NCBI GenBank assembly: GCA_003254885.1
Contig: QANT01000648.1
Coordinates: forward strand, 1-64,000
Direction: 5' to 3'
Source of the DNA: Purshia tridentata
Lineage: Eukaryota > Streptophyta > Magnoliopsida > Rosales > Rosaceae
DNA: 64,000 nt
Positions 1 to 13,792 of this stretch are shown here, piece after piece (the first letter of the stretch is position 1; each line of letters opens with the position of its first letter). Below the pieces are notes generated by a model, which saw only the letters and a program-made list of their open reading frames with translations, made no database searches and was not told the DNA's origin. The position numbers were made by a program, and so were the translations under genes.

Positions 1-44
1 TTGCACTAACCTCTTGACATACTCTCTGGTGTGCATCAACAGAC

Positions 45-75
<31 letters not shown>
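45..75. repeat. (ATT)n microsatellite
   Basis: About ten uninterrupted ATT/TTA units lie in AT-rich DNA upstream of the TBC gene. The rest of the stretch from 1 to about 470 shows no recognisable gene. From about 470 to 560 the strand is pyrimidine-rich with CTCTCT runs, typical of a plant promoter or 5' leader, and probably belongs to the TBC gene that starts at 636. Confidence 0.9.
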
Positions 76-76
<1 letters not shown>

Positions 77-635
77 TTATAAAAATTAATTATATCTACA
101 GCTGTTAATCACCAACTTATAATTTTGTTGTTTCTACAGTTTCTTAATTCTCATTTTGTTTTACCATCTTATCTTTCAAAGATACTTACTAATTTTGTTG
201 GAAACGACCCCATACTTTTTTGCAAAACCTTGACAGCAAGTTAGCAACCAAATTAGTTTCTCTTTACAATTATAGAAATAGGAAAAAACAAAAAAGAAAT
301 TCATTTATAGTTTTGTTTATTTATTATTTTGCTTCTGCAGTTTTGCGGGAAAATAGTCCATCTCCCTGGTATCGAAGTCCGTGTCCGCAACACGGAGCAC
401 ATGGTACTAATCTGACGGCAATCTCATGTGCCTCTCACTCTCTCCCCCTCATTTTACTACTCAACCCATATACAGTGTCTCACTCCCTCAACAAAATCAA
501 TCTCACCTCTCTCTCTATCTCTCTCTATTCTCTTCCGAGTCTTCTCTATCCAGTTGCAGAAAATCAAGGGCGAGCCCGAGATCTTATTCACCAGCTGAAT
601 AGTCCGATATCTCCGCTAATCGAATCCGATCCGTT

Positions 636-3600
636 ATGAAATCGGACACCAAAGCCTCCATCAACCCGCTCAACATCGCCTACGAGCACAAGAGGTACAC
701 GCTTCTTCTGTACTACCCCCTCTCCCCTTCCTACACGCGTCTACTCTAAATTCCAACTCAAATTCTTAAACTAATAAGTTAATTTTGGTTCACTGTTTAA
801 GATTACTCTGACCGTTGCGTATTGTTTATGTTAAGTGTGATCTTGCTCTGAGAGTTTGAGTTGTGTGCGTAATTCAACACGATCTGTGTTTTTGTTTGCT
901 GGTGAATGTGCATTGAGGGGCTTGGTTTTAGTCTTTTAGATAGCTTAAGTGAAATGTGGTGTGGCTTTATAGCATATTGAGATTGCGCTGCGGCAATGCC
1001 GAGTGCTTTCGAAACTTGAATTGTCGACCCCGATTGCAGGTAATCTGAGCGCGATGGTGCTCGGAGTTTCATTTGTTCCTAGTTTGGATTGGATAATCTT
1101 TATAATTGGGCTGTTTGGACTGGCATATGATTGTGAATTGATTGTGATGTTTATTACAGAGCTGATATGGGTAGCTAGATTTATCTTTTAGTGGAAATTT
1201 GGAATGAACTGGCATTGGTATTTGTTGGACAGGGATGCTTATGGATTTGCGGTGAGACCTCAGCACGTACAACGATACAGAGAATATGCCAATATCTACA
1301 AGGTTTTATTCTACTTATAAGTTCTTCTTTCTCTTCTTAACATCTTTGTTTGCTTGCCGAGAAAGCTTTGAGGTCAAGGGAAAAAAATCTTTGCTTTACT
1401 TTGTTCTTTTAGTTCATCAAACTTGGAATGGCTTAATGATGACAGTGAAAACTTAATAACATATGTTGGCTTGTTTAGGTAGTGTTTTCACTTTTTGCTG
1501 GTCTTACACTAAATATTGCAGAAGTAACTTATTATTAATGTTTTTTGAAAAAAATAAAAATAGTATTTAATATTCTCAGAAACCAAACTGACTTGAAGGC
1601 ACAGATTTTCCCCATTACATGTTGTACCTTGTGTAATATACTTATGTTTTCAGGAAGAAGAGGAGGAAAGATCAGAAAGGTGGAAGTCTTTCCTGGAACG
1701 ACTAGCAGAGTCTGCTCAATTTCCTGTAAATGGATTATCTAAGGGGGAAGATAACAAGGCCTCACATGCTGAAGCCTCAGAGCAAGATCTGGATTCCACT
1801 TCAGAGAAGGGTGTTGATGGTGATGATCCAAGTGACCAGGAGCCAGGTTCCAATTTTACAACCGAAAATGATAGCGAAAAGGAGGAACTGGCAGCTAAGG
1901 AGACAAAAAATCAGAGGGCCCAAATATGGAATGAGATTCGACCATCCCTCCGTGAAATTGAGAATATGATGAGTATTCGTGTGAAGAAGAAGAACAGTTT
2001 ATCCATACATGAGCAGGACAGAGGAACTGGGAAGCCACTTACTCCTATTGAAGAGGCTAGATCCCCTAAAGGAGCATCTGAGGAGGACTCTGAGGACGAG
2101 TTCTATGATGTGGAGAGGTCAGACCCGGTTCAGGATGTCCCTTCAAGTGAGAGTGTGAATGCCTCTGCAACAGGTGCTGCTTCTGATGTAGTCCTTTTAG
2201 AATCTTCATTTCCCTGGAAAGAAGAGTTGGAGGTTCTTGTTCGTGGGGGAGTACCAATGGCTCTCAGGGGGGAGGTGCAAATTATGTTCCCGAGTTTCTT
2301 CTTCTTCTTAATTCATGAATTTCATTATAATGAATAAACACCATAATTTCTTTAGTTCCAACTTTCAGCTTTGGCAAGCCTTTGTGGGTGTGAAGGTGCG
2401 GCATGTGGGTAAATATTACCAGGATCTGCTAGCTTCTGAAACTAATGCTGGCAGTAATGTGGACCAACATAGCTTGGACTCAGAGAGAAATAGCAAGGGG
2501 CCCACAACAGATTCTGTATATGTACCTGAAAAATGGAAAGGACAGATTGAGAAGGTTATTCACTGCTTTATTTTAAAAACTAATGTCTCTAGTATGGCTG
2601 CTCTTTAATTTTAACAGTTTTATCAATCCAAGTTCTTAACTTATTGGCAATAATCTGAAGTGCAGGATCTACCTCGAACATTTCCAGGTCACCCTGCTCT
2701 AGATGAGGATGGTAGAAATGCTTTGAGGCGTTTGCTTACTGCATATGCACGACACAATCCCTCTGTTGGGTACTGCCAGGTAATTGGTTCTGGAACATGT
2801 TATGTGCTTCAGGTAATTGCTATGCTGTAAAATTGCCATAACTAAATGGCTGTAAGAGTAAAGGGGTCAATATAGTAATTATCTTCATAGACATGACACT
2901 TCACCTTTTGGTGACTTTTTTTATACAATTATACCGAGACTGTAATGCTTGTGGTTTATATTTATTTGTGATGTTGATGTATGTATCTGAGAATAACATC
3001 TTACCAAATCCTTTTTGTTTGTCTGTGCTTGTGTGTGTTGATTTAAATTGTTAATTTTTAGAGTTTGTATACTGTGAATAACATCTTAGGAATAGGTTTG
3101 ACCCACAAATTATTATTATATGTACAGTTTGTTGTCAGCGCAAATTCAATTGTGTCAAATATCCCTCGCAATTCTCAATGTGCAGGGAGGCTTCTCTTGT
3201 GCTACTTGTTAATCATTGATATCAGTTATTCACATTTTTTCATTTGTCCATGAATTTAAAGTTTCTTGGGTATAATCTACATGCAGGCCATGAATTTCTT
3301 TGCTGGCTTATTACTACTTCTCATGCCTGAAGAAAATGCCTTTTGGTAAGTTCGGAAAACTTGATTGGCTTTATTAACTTCCAGGAAAGATACCCCCCAA
3401 ATATTTTTGCTTTATTCTTCCTTCTGTTTGTCACTGCTTGACTTATTTTGGAGGCTTAATATTACTAAGCCACAGAGTGTAGTCATTTTCTTTCCTGTTT
3501 TTAAGGAATAGAATTGAAGTTTGTGTGCAATATGGCATTGCAATTATAGTGATTACTCTTATTTGGCTATGTGTGTAATTTATAATTTGGTAAAATTTCA

Positions 3601-6600
3601 GGGCTTTGATGGGAATCATGGATGATTACTTTGATGGCTATTACTCGGAGGAAATGATAGAATCTCAGGTAATATTTTCTGTGCTCCAAATTTCACCCAT
3701 ATTGCATTTTTGTGGGAATCTCTGTGCTCCTTCTTCCCAAATGAGATACATCAATGAATTTGCAGACCACTTTATGAATCTGCCATTGCAGATGGTTGAA
3801 ATTTAAGAATACTCTGATGAGCTATTGTCTTTTATCAGGTGGATCAACTTGTTTTTGAGGAGTTGGTGCATGAGAGATTTCCTAAATTGGGTTTGTATAT
3901 TGTTATTATTACATACTATATGCTTCTCTTCGTATGATATCTGTAGGGTGGTCACTTATGTCACCTTTAATCATGTTGCAGTCAATCATCTGGATTACCT
4001 GGGAGTGCAGGTGGCATGGGTTACTGGACCATGGTTTCTTTCCATTTTCATGAACATGCTTCCATGGGAAAGTGGTCAGGTTTTATATGTATCTACAGTA
4101 AAAAACTAACTAAGCTTTTATATGTACTTGTTGAAGCTTACCTATAATTTCATGTTTCATATGACTTCAGTTCTTCGAGTCTGGGATGTGCTTCTCTTTG
4201 AAGGAAACCGTGTGATGCTATTTAGAACAGCACTTGCTTTGATGGAATTATATGGTACTGGGTGAAGAAAATTTTTTTTTTTTAACAAAAGAAAAAAAAA
4301 ACAGACATTTAATGTGGATACACTCTTAACATGAATATGGTACCATGTAGCCTGTAGGCTTCTCTGGTTTATGAAACTTAATTTAGCTCAGTTACTTGTA
4401 GGCCCTGCACTGGTTACAACCAAGGATGCCGGAGATGCAGTTACACTGCTGCAATCACTGGCTGGCTCTACATTTGATAGTAGTCAACTAGTATTGACAG
4501 CTTGCATGGGTTATCAAAATGTAAATGAAACTAGATTACAAGAGTTGAGAAATAAACACCGGCCATCTGTAATAGTCACTATTGAGGAAAGATTGAAGGG
4601 ACTTCGGGCTTTGAGGGATTCCCAGGGTCTAGCATCTAAGCTATATAATTTTAAGCAAGATCCTAAATCAATGATGATAGAAACGAAGAAGGCAGAACGA
4701 TTGGTTGATACACAGACAAATGGTGACTTGTCCCATTCGGAGTCTGGGTCCATGAATGCAGATGAAATTCTTATTAGCCTGACTGGGGATGGGGAATTAG
4801 ATTCCACTCCAGATCTTCAAGAGCAGGTTGGTTATTTCTTTGTTAACCATCCATACCCTCATTACAATCTTCTTTTGTTTGGCAAAGTGGTGGAATGTTG
4901 TTTTGTTTCTGCCATTTATTCGGCCCATTAATTATACCTTTGTGCTAATATATATATATTTTTTTAATCATATAGACCCTGTGTATAGATTGCCACTTAA
5001 TATGCATCAGAAAAAAAAAAAAAGAGAAAAAAAGGAAAACACACACGAACAATTTTACCGATTTCTGGGAGAAATTTTTTCCGGGTTGTTAATTGTACCA
5101 GTACTAGGTCAGAGGGAAGTGAAGAAAAAAGGAGGTTAAATATTATGTTCTGATATATTTTTAAAGTTGTTTTAATCTGTACATCAAGTCCTGAAACCTT
5201 GATTTCTTAATTCTTTGTTTGTATGCCAGATAAATTTGAGTTGACAAATTATAATTATTCTAAATTGGAAGGATGTAGATGGTAAATTAAAGTATTTTCC
5301 TTGCAATCCACTTTGAGATTTGAATTAGATTCTGCATGCAGGTGGTGTGGTTGAAAGTTGAATTATGCAGGCAGCTGGAGGAGAAAAGATCTGCTGAACT
5401 CAGGTAAATACTTTTCTTTAGCCCTCAAGGCCAACTGGGGTTTGGGGCTTCTGCAAACATTATAACGACCACTCATTGTAGCTTTCAAGGCCAACCAGGG
5501 TTTGGGGATATCTGCAAACACTATAACGACCTTTCATTGTAGTCTTCAAGGCTGACCAGGGGTTTGGGGTTTCTGCAAACACTATAAGGATTAATGACCG
5601 TTCTTTGTAGCCTTCAAAAGACCATTTGGATGGAGTTTTTGAGTTAGTTGACCAACCTGTGTTACCCTGAATTAGGACTTGTGAGCAACATGAACTTATT
5701 GAGGTTATTTAATGTGATGGAAACAAACTTGAAAATTTCCTTAGTCGGAGGTTTCAATGCCAGCAGTTTCTTCGGGATATCCTTGCGTTATGTGAGAGTT
5801 TTAGATTTTCTTCTGGGGTCCTCGTTTTAACTTTAATTCCATAAACAGGTCATTTGACACATTATATTGACCAGTTTTAAATGGAGCATCTTAGATGTGA
5901 ACTCAATTCCTGAAATACACTGCATGAAGGTATCTAGCTTTCTATTTGAAGCTAGGTATAATCCCATTGAGTCAACTTTTGCTTGGATCTGTGCATAATC
6001 TTTATGTAATGACGTGAGCTTCACACTATGATTCAGTAGCAACTATTAAATCTAGTAATGAAATATGCTTGTTCTTGAGTTAGAATTTTATTTATTCTAA
6101 TATGACATTGATATTTGGGATCCTGCAACTTTTCTCAGAGCCGAGGAGCTGGAGACAGCATTGATGGAGATGGTCAAGCAGGATAATCGGCGGCAGTTGA
6201 GTGCCAGGGTATATCCAGAAAACTTTTATACATCATAGTTTTCTTTCAGTTGAAAGAGATTTGGTTTTCTTGCTTGGGAATCTGCCTCTTGTACAGTCTT
6301 CTGTCTAAACTGGACCTTATTCTATTTTGTCTTTTCATTTTCCTTTTAATATAATTCAATACAATTCTATATTTGTCCTTGATTCTTCCACTAATCTAAT
6401 CTATGAAGAGAACTTGGTCTATGGCCGTTCAGCTTGTGATTTGTTAGTAGAGTATAATCTTCGACTTTATTTCTTTTGATAGGCTTGCTTCACCCATACT
6501 TGCCTTTTTTTTAAATCTATTTTTTTTTCATGTATTTTTGCAGTTTCTGTTTGGATGTAAATGGAATATGCTGGAACACACTTGCCCTTGTGAATAGTTT

Positions 6601-8688
6601 TATATTGTTATCACAGTTTTCTGAGAACTTTTGCTACACCTATTGTGGCAATAAAGCATTTGATTATGATAATGAAATAAGTGTCTAATATGATCTGAAG
6701 TCAAGTATTTTGCTGGCTTATAGCATCAAAATATTTTCGTGAAGATAGATGCTATTGCAGAAGTCCTGTTTATTTGTCCCTGTATTTGATAAGTTACTGG
6801 TAAAGAGATTTCATACCAAGTTTCTTACTATGTCAGGTTGAGCAATTAGAGCAAGAGGTTGCTGAGCTTCGCCGCGCCCTTTCTGATAAGCAGGAACAGG
6901 AGAGTGTCATGCTCCAGGTTTCATTTCCTGTTCCTTTATAATTGGGACCTATGTTCTTTTTTCTTGTTTTGGGCTTTTTGTGGTAATTGCAAGATCACTT
7001 ACTATCTTTCAGGTCTTAATGCGAGTAGAGCAAGAGCAGAGACTAACAGAAGATGCTCGCAGATTTTCTGAGCAAGATGCAGCAGCACAGAGATATGCTG
7101 CTCAAGTTCTTCAGGTTACATAGTGAAACATATATCTGAATTCATGTTCTGGTTATGTGCCCCTGTAACCACTTCAATAAGAATGCATGAAATTGATATT
7201 TAAAGCTATTAAACTATTATCATGTTCTGGTTATGTGCCCCTGTAACCACTTCATTTCTTTCTACTTTATTATTTACCTTCTTGTATATTATCTGCATGA
7301 AATTGATATTTAAAGCTATTAAACTATTTTCTGACTGCAGAGTATACAATTTTTAGGTCAAGATTATATGTTTTGTTTATTTTTATATGTTATATTCTTG
7401 CAGGAGAAGTATGAAGAGGCCACTGCTGCACTTGTGGAAATGGAGAAGAGAGTTGTTATGGCAGAATCAATGTTAGAAGCTACTCTGCAGTACCAATCTG
7501 GTCAATTGAAAGCACAACCTTCTCCACGGTAACCCTGTCTGCATTCTTATTTTATTCATTGTTGAAAGTTATTCTGTTACCTTTTGTTACTTTTGGTTTT
7601 CTTCCATGTCCAACTTATATTTGTAATAGTAATTTTATAAAAAAACAATTTCTTTTTTTCTTTTAATAGAAGAAAGTCCTTGAAAATTTTCTGCCATCCA
7701 ACATTGGGTACAACACATAGATAGATATTTAAATGGTGCTCCTGTAAAAAGCATCTATAGTGTAAAAGACATGATCACAGCAAAATGAGAATTAAAGTAA
7801 AATCAGATTTGCATCTGTTTTGTTCCTCAATCGATGAAATTGGTACGCTTAAATGAAGAAAAAAAAGTTGTTTTGCAGATCTTTATCCTTAGATTCTTCA
7901 ACGGTACGATGCAATCAAGAGCCAACACAAGAATTGCCAACTAGAAAGGTTGGTTTGCTGGCTCGACCATTTGGACTTGGTTGGCGTGATCGCAACAAGG
8001 TTAGTCCTTGTACACTGTTGAACTCTAATTACTATGCCATAAAAACAATAAGTGGATATGATTGGTAGGGCTGTTTGTCTAGGACAACTGGTCTCCTTGT
8101 CAGAGGGGTTCAACTGCCTAATTTGGTAGGAGTTGAACTTAAGTGAGAGAAGCACCATTGGCTATGAGGTCTGGAACAATATTCTTATCTATTGATGAAT
8201 GTATCATCTATAGTAACCAAGGCAAAGTAATGTATCATCTAAACTCATTAATTTATCACCTTATTCACCATTCAATATCTGATTGTAATACTAAAATCTG
8301 ATGCTAGACTTAAAGGGGCCCTTATCTGCTGCATTTTCTTCCTGTCATTGTGTGAGAGTGGAAAGTAATTCAAATTTACTGATCACCATGCAATATTGTG
8401 AAAATCGCATAATATTGGGGAAAATATCCAGTGATGATGACAGCACGACAGTCATTTTCAATTTTATGCGTATTTTTATTTTATCCTATATGTTTGCACC
8501 ATGAATGCCAGAAGGTGCCAGAATGTTCTCTTTTATAGTTTACAGTATCACTTATGACCTATTGAATGCACCAGGGAAAACCCGCTAACACTGAGGAGCC
8601 AAATGATGGCAAGTCTACCAGTGAGGGAGAGACTCCCAGAGCAGAAGTAAAAGAGACGAATGGGATTCAAGTGGAAGATAAAGAGTAG
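636..8688 (+). CDS. TBC-domain Rab GTPase-activating protein with C-terminal coiled coil
   Basis: Predicted Rab/Ypt GAP that speeds GTP hydrolysis on a Rab and so ends a membrane-traffic signal. Phase-consistent exons: 636-694, 1233-1302, 1654-2274, 2369-2554, 2666-2779, 3287-3345, 3602-3668, 3839-3890, 3982-4074, 4171-4254, 4402-4826, 5342-5403, 6139-6208, 6837-6917, 7013-7114, 7404-7528, 7879-7999, 8575-8688; 834 aa. The N-terminus (MKSDTKASINPLN) leads into an acidic linker, then the TBC domain from about residue 238. Both catalytic fingers are visible: Arg316 in IEKDLPRTFP and Gln350 in GYCQ, followed by AMNFFAGLL. Residues from about 560 to 740 are Glu/Gln/Arg/Leu-rich and read as coiled coil, as in EVI5-like GAPs. 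It resembles the plant family I remember as At3g55020/At2g39280. The target Rab cannot be told from sequence. Confidence 0.93.
5421..5620. repeat. 60-bp minisatellite in TBC intron 12
   Basis: Three imperfect copies of a 60-61 bp unit begin with TTCAAGG or a close variant at about 5424, 5484 and 5545. A partial fourth begins near 5609. Each copy carries GGTTTGGGG, CTGCAAACA and ATAACGAC in that order. The array lies wholly inside the intron between exons 12 and 13. Confidence 0.88.
7142..7330. repeat. Interleaved direct repeat in TBC intron 15
   Basis: Two segments each occur twice. One, containing GTTCTGGTTATGTGCCCC, is at about 7146 and 7222. The other, containing GCATGAAATTGATATTTAAA, is at about 7184 and 7295. 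The order is 1-2-1-2, so a roughly 75-bp block was duplicated in tandem and the second copy later gained an insert. Confidence 0.85.
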
Positions 8689-10318
8689 AGCAGAGCAGGT
8701 TCTATTGATATCCCTATAGATTCGGTGCCCCAAAAGTAATGCAATCATGTGGTATTAATTGGTAGATATGCTCAGTCCAGTGAGTTATAGTTTTGTTTTC
8801 CTCGTCTGTGATTTTTTTAATAGACAGCCAATTTTATCCATTCATTGTTTGATTGTTCATTAAATAGAGGTATTAATAGTGTAGGGGAGGAAGAAGAGAA
8901 TGTAGAAAATATGATAATATGGGGTTACATAAGTGTATAATCTTCATCATCAACAGCATCCTTGTATTTTTATGACACTTTTCTAAACGTACAGTTCTTA
9001 GTGGGCACCTCCAAAGTGAGGGTTTTTTCCATGTTGATTTTCTAATAAAAAAGTGTCAGCACTTGGTGCATATAAATTATGAAGTAACAATGTTATATTT
9101 GCTCTCTCTCTCACCATATTGAGTTCATATTTTTGCCGAATCTAGTTGAACCCAACCTGTTGGCCAGTCAACGGTATGATGAGCTTGGCTGGATGCCATT
9201 GTTAACATTTTCATTCTTTCTTATTGAACGTCTCAAAAATCAGTCCTGCTTAACTTTCCATATTATTTCTTTGGATCCTGAATAAGATAGCCGAATGATT
9301 GAGCAGCAATAGTCGACAGTATTCAAGTTGTGTAATTAACAGCAAGCCTAAATGCCTAATCCTCTTATCTGACCTAGAGAAGGGGTAAGTGATGTGTGCT
9401 CTGTTAGGTGGTGTAGGAAGCCAATCCTCTTATTTCCCACTACACGCTCCAGAAAGCATTGCTTTCAACAGTTGCTAGTTGAAGCCTTGAAGGTACCCTA
9501 TTCAAATCTAAGTCTCTACACTATGGATGGTAAAGTGGCAGTATGTATGGTAAAAACACAATTAAGTCAATTAATTATTACATCTTTTCAAGGAAAAACT
9601 TATTTAATTATTCTTTTTGTAAATATTAATTTTGGGTTCTCCTGATATTGTATACTAATACTCCTATACTTTAAGTAATTTTGAATTCAGGGAAAATTAT
9701 ACTTAAAAATTGGGTGTTATAGTCTTTTATATGCCAATACAAACACTTCTAAAACACAAAACGGCGTTAACTTAAGGCAAACCACATAGTTTTCTTAAAG
9801 TTTGCAACTGAAGTTTTGGATGAGTGAATGAACATGCAGTTGCAACTGAACACACCCTATAATTGGCCATGGATGAGAGGTTCTGTATTCCCAAAATAGT
9901 AAAATTCCTATAAATAATTTGCACATATTTCTATGGGAAACCATTTCCTATATAGATACAAAAAAAACCCATGTTCAATTGTACATAAAAGAATCTTGTA
10001 GAAATCCACAGAAGAAGGGCAAGCGGTGGAGAAGAAGCAACGACAAAACAGAAAAAAAGAAAAAGAAAAAAAAGGGAGTTATGGTGACCACTGCACCTGC
10101 CTACCGGAGAGAGCAAAATTCGATAAACAGGCACCATTACATGTACAACCAATAATGCATACCACTAAACTCCAAACTATTAGCTTCTGAATCAAAACTA
10201 AAAGGCCATTATGTAAAAAAATCCTATTGCTGTCCAGAGCTAGAGTGCTGACAACTGACAACAATTGTCACAAACTCCCAAAGATTGAACTGTATCAAAT
10301 AAGACTTCCCTTAGGAAT
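8689..10318. other. Intergenic region between convergent genes
   Basis: This holds the 3' flanks of the TBC gene (plus strand) and the kinase gene (minus strand). It is AT-rich, with an A/G-rich run near 10045-10075. Small ORFs here have no recognisable protein features. I see no RNA gene or transposon ends. Confidence 0.6.
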
Positions 10319-13300
10319 TCACAGTTCCCTTCTAGGTCTAGGAGTGGACGACCCTGAGCGACAGCTCGGGACTGGCAGCACTTGAGGATCATATTTTTGG
10401 GAAGCAAGATAAGTAAGGGCTGTGACTACATCGGCTATGAGAGGTCGCATATTAGGCTGTTCCTGGACACACATTGCAGCAATAGCTAGAGCTTGATACA
10501 TGCCCCTCACCGGATATTGGCCTTGAAGCAGTGGATCAGCAATCTGTGAAAATTTCCTACGATCTTTAAACAAGGGTCGGGCCTGCAACAAAGACTTAAT
10601 GAGCAGACAATTCGCAAGAGTAAAAGCAGAGTAAAAGGCATGACTCTCTTACCCATGCAACCAAATTGTGTTCCCCAGCAGCCTTAGAATTGTCAATTGC
10701 CTTTCTTCCAGTAATTATTTCAAGAAGAACAACCCCAAAGCTGTATACGTCAGATTTTAATGTGAGCTGACCAGTCATTGCATATTCAGGGGCACAGTAT
10801 CCATACGTTCCCATCACCCTAGTGGATACGTGAGTGTTATCTCCTACAGGACCTAACTTTGCCAAGCCAAAATCAGATAGCTTGGGATAGTACCCTTCAC
10901 CAAGTAATATGTTTGAGCATTTAAGATCACGATAAATAACAGGGGGGCTAGCTTTGTCATGCAAATACTCCAATCCCTTTGCAGCACCTGCAGCTATTTT
11001 CATTCTTGTATTCCAGTCAAGTTGTTTTCTATCTGGTGGTAGATCTGGCATATATCAGCATGTGAGATCAAAAGGGCAATTAACATTAAAAGATGCCAAA
11101 TAGAAACTAGACAACAGCATTGGTCCTTAAGCACCATAAACTGAGACACTGACACATTGGATATGCTACCACATGGTACTAATAGCATGTTAGCTTGTAA
11201 CATTCCTATAGCATGATTAAATGATTTTGGATCATTTCAGCACTTTTTATAGGGTAATATTTCCCCATTTTCATACAGTAAAATTAAATAATTCTATAAA
11301 TGTCAAATCTCACTGATTTCTATAGCATTGTAAGTATTCTATTGCAAGACCCACTTGTACTATTTCTAAATTGATTATCACCAAGTAGATGAAGAACAAG
11401 ACCTCAAAAGCCAAAAAGACTTTACAATTATGAACTTTAGGCACAGAAATAATGGCATCTAGTGCTGTTACTGCTATATATACCATGTATATGGTCTTCC
11501 AAAGATCCCAATGGCATGTACTCGTATACCAAAAGCCTTTGATCCCCATCAGCACAATAGCCTATTAAGTTAACAAGATTGGAATGGTGAAGTAGGCTTA
11601 ACATTAATACTTCAACAAGGAATTCCCTGTTCCCTTGAAGCCCATTGGAATCAAGTTTTTTGATAGCCACTACCTACACCAAAGAAACAAGGATCAGCTC
11701 TTACCACATGCCTAGCATGTAAGGTCAAAGATACCAAAAGACACAAACAACAATAACTATAACAGAACCTTTTGTACTGATGGTAAAAATTTCAATATAA
11801 GTTACAATCCCACAGCAACATAAAGCATCCCACCGACATGTTGCACTAGACAAAGATTAGCACTGCAATATGAGTATATCCAAATATCTACACTGGCTGA
11901 AAGTGCATGTGATTATGGTGAGAGTTCCCAATTCAGGGATTTCTGCTCATTCAGGACATTTTAACAAGTGAAAATCTTAGAATATGATTTAAAGTTATTT
12001 TAAAAATAATAAAGTTATGGAAATTCAAATAATCTTAGGATAATTGGCTATATTAATTGTGAAAATGTGTTTAAGAAGCAAGATGTAGCAGAAACACACT
12101 TTTGCAATGTCGGCAGTAGTGAGTAGTGATGGCTGTGCCTAGTATTAACATAGCAATATGGCGGAAGTAGAGAAAGGCACTAAAAGATAGCCACAGTAGA
12201 GATGGAGGTGAATGAGTGTAGAGCTGCGTGTCATCTAGTCGGCACTAGAACTGCGGTGTCATGGTGACGGTTGATATGGCAAACCCGTCATAGTAGTGGT
12301 GTGTCAGAGCATAGAGTTTGCAGTGGTGAGTTGACGAGAGTGACCATGGCGATGAGATGAAGGCAGAACATCATAATGCTTACACGGCAGCTAATATTGA
12401 AGCAATAGCAGAGCTGGCAGGATCCCTGCTTTCATCAGCAGATTTAGCCATTTAGGCTTGCCACCAGCATTTAAATCCTTCCAGTTTTACATAAAAAGAT
12501 TTTTCACCAAAATACATAATTTTAAATTTGGTCTTCTTTTGCCACATTTAAGAGCATAGAACGAACTTAATAGGGTAGTAAAGCACATATTGAATAGATT
12601 AAAAAAAAAATGCAGTGAGCCCCAAAAATGTAAATATTCTAATTTCTAAAACTTACTATTTACGATGCCAACAAGAAATCTTAAGGTGAGATTGTAAAAC
12701 CACCAACTGAGCACAAGAAATGAGAGGCATGAAAATAATAAAAATATTTATAAAATGGGTACTATAAGTTTTCATGCAGTTGAATTTTTGTAATAGTCAA
12801 AGCTGGAAACGAACCTGATGAGTACTCTCTAAGCGCCCTTTATATACTTGACCAAAACCTCCTTCACCCACAAGACAATCTGCTCTAAAATTTTTGGTTG
12901 CAACTGCCAATTCACGAAATGTAAATGTATGTGCTGCAATGTGATCAGAGCCTCCATCCTTAGAGGCCTCTTTTACATGCTGTGCCGCATGTGCCTTCAG
13001 TTCTTCAAAGTGAAAGAACAAAAGGGAAAAGTATATAAAAACAATGCAAAACAGTACATCACGTGGTAAAATCCAACAGAAACTTGGATTTATAATAGAA
13101 AAAAGACCTACACTCCTACTATCATCGTTAAGAACTTGTCCTCAAACAATACATGCGTTTCATTAAAAACTGATTAAGTAACGCATTTTGAAACTCTAAC
13201 TATCACAAATTGATTTCTCTATAATCCTTCAATTTAGAGTTGTCAGAGATGATTTCCAAAATCCAAAATAAGTGGGCTTGACATTGAAGACAACTCATGA

Positions 13301-13792
13301 CTCAAGAACTATGTATGACACAGAGCCCTATTCAAACCGAAAACACAACCAGAGCAAACGTAATCAGAAAACTAGAATACCCAAAAACCACTTGAGGACA
13401 AACCCACATTAGCTTATACCACGAAATTTATATGCTCAATAAGTGTGCCAAAAAAGTGTCATACCAAATTAACTAAATCCAAAGGGATCCCATATATTAA
13501 TGAAAACCCCCGCACACAAAAAAAATGATTCAATGGATATAAAGGTGGCATTCCAACATTAATCTAAATCAAATCAGTGTACTAAAAGATGCATAAAATT
13601 GGGTAATAAAGGTTAAGTTATATTGAACATGTAAGCAATGAAATTCTAAATTGAGAGTCTTGTTTTTTAACAATGTCCAATATTGTTCATGAAGATACCT
13701 GTAATTGATGAGATCTGATCTACTGGCTTGTTCTTTTGCTTCTTCTTCCTTGCATTTTTGCTTGATTTTCCAGTGCACAGGAACCAACTCAT
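10319..13792 (-). CDS. PBL7: Receptor-like cytoplasmic kinase, PBS1-like (PBL7/CDL1-like)
   Basis: Ser/Thr kinase of RLCK subfamily VII, which relays signals from membrane receptor kinases. Exons in transcription order: 13792-13699, 13002-12815, 11673-11484, 11044-10653, 10582-10319; 375 aa, all phases consistent. Kinase motifs are complete: the Gly-rich loop [11 protein letters not shown], Lys99 in VVAIKK, the RD catalytic loop YRDLKCSN with Asp197, DFG at 215-217, then [10 protein letters not shown]. The best match from memory is Arabidopsis CDL1/PBL7, whose gene lies next to PRR7, as here. Two oddities. The N-terminus is MSWFLCTG, with no Gly2, so the usual N-myristoylation signal is absent, although Cys6 could be acylated. 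The activation loop reads GDNTHVS where PBS1 has GDKSHVS. Other PBL members are possible identities; kinase assignment is certain. Confidence 0.93.

Noticed and set aside
220-639. 139-aa ORF before the TBC gene
   Set aside because: Overlaps the TBC start in another frame, has no recognisable motif, and its latter part is the pyrimidine-rich leader.
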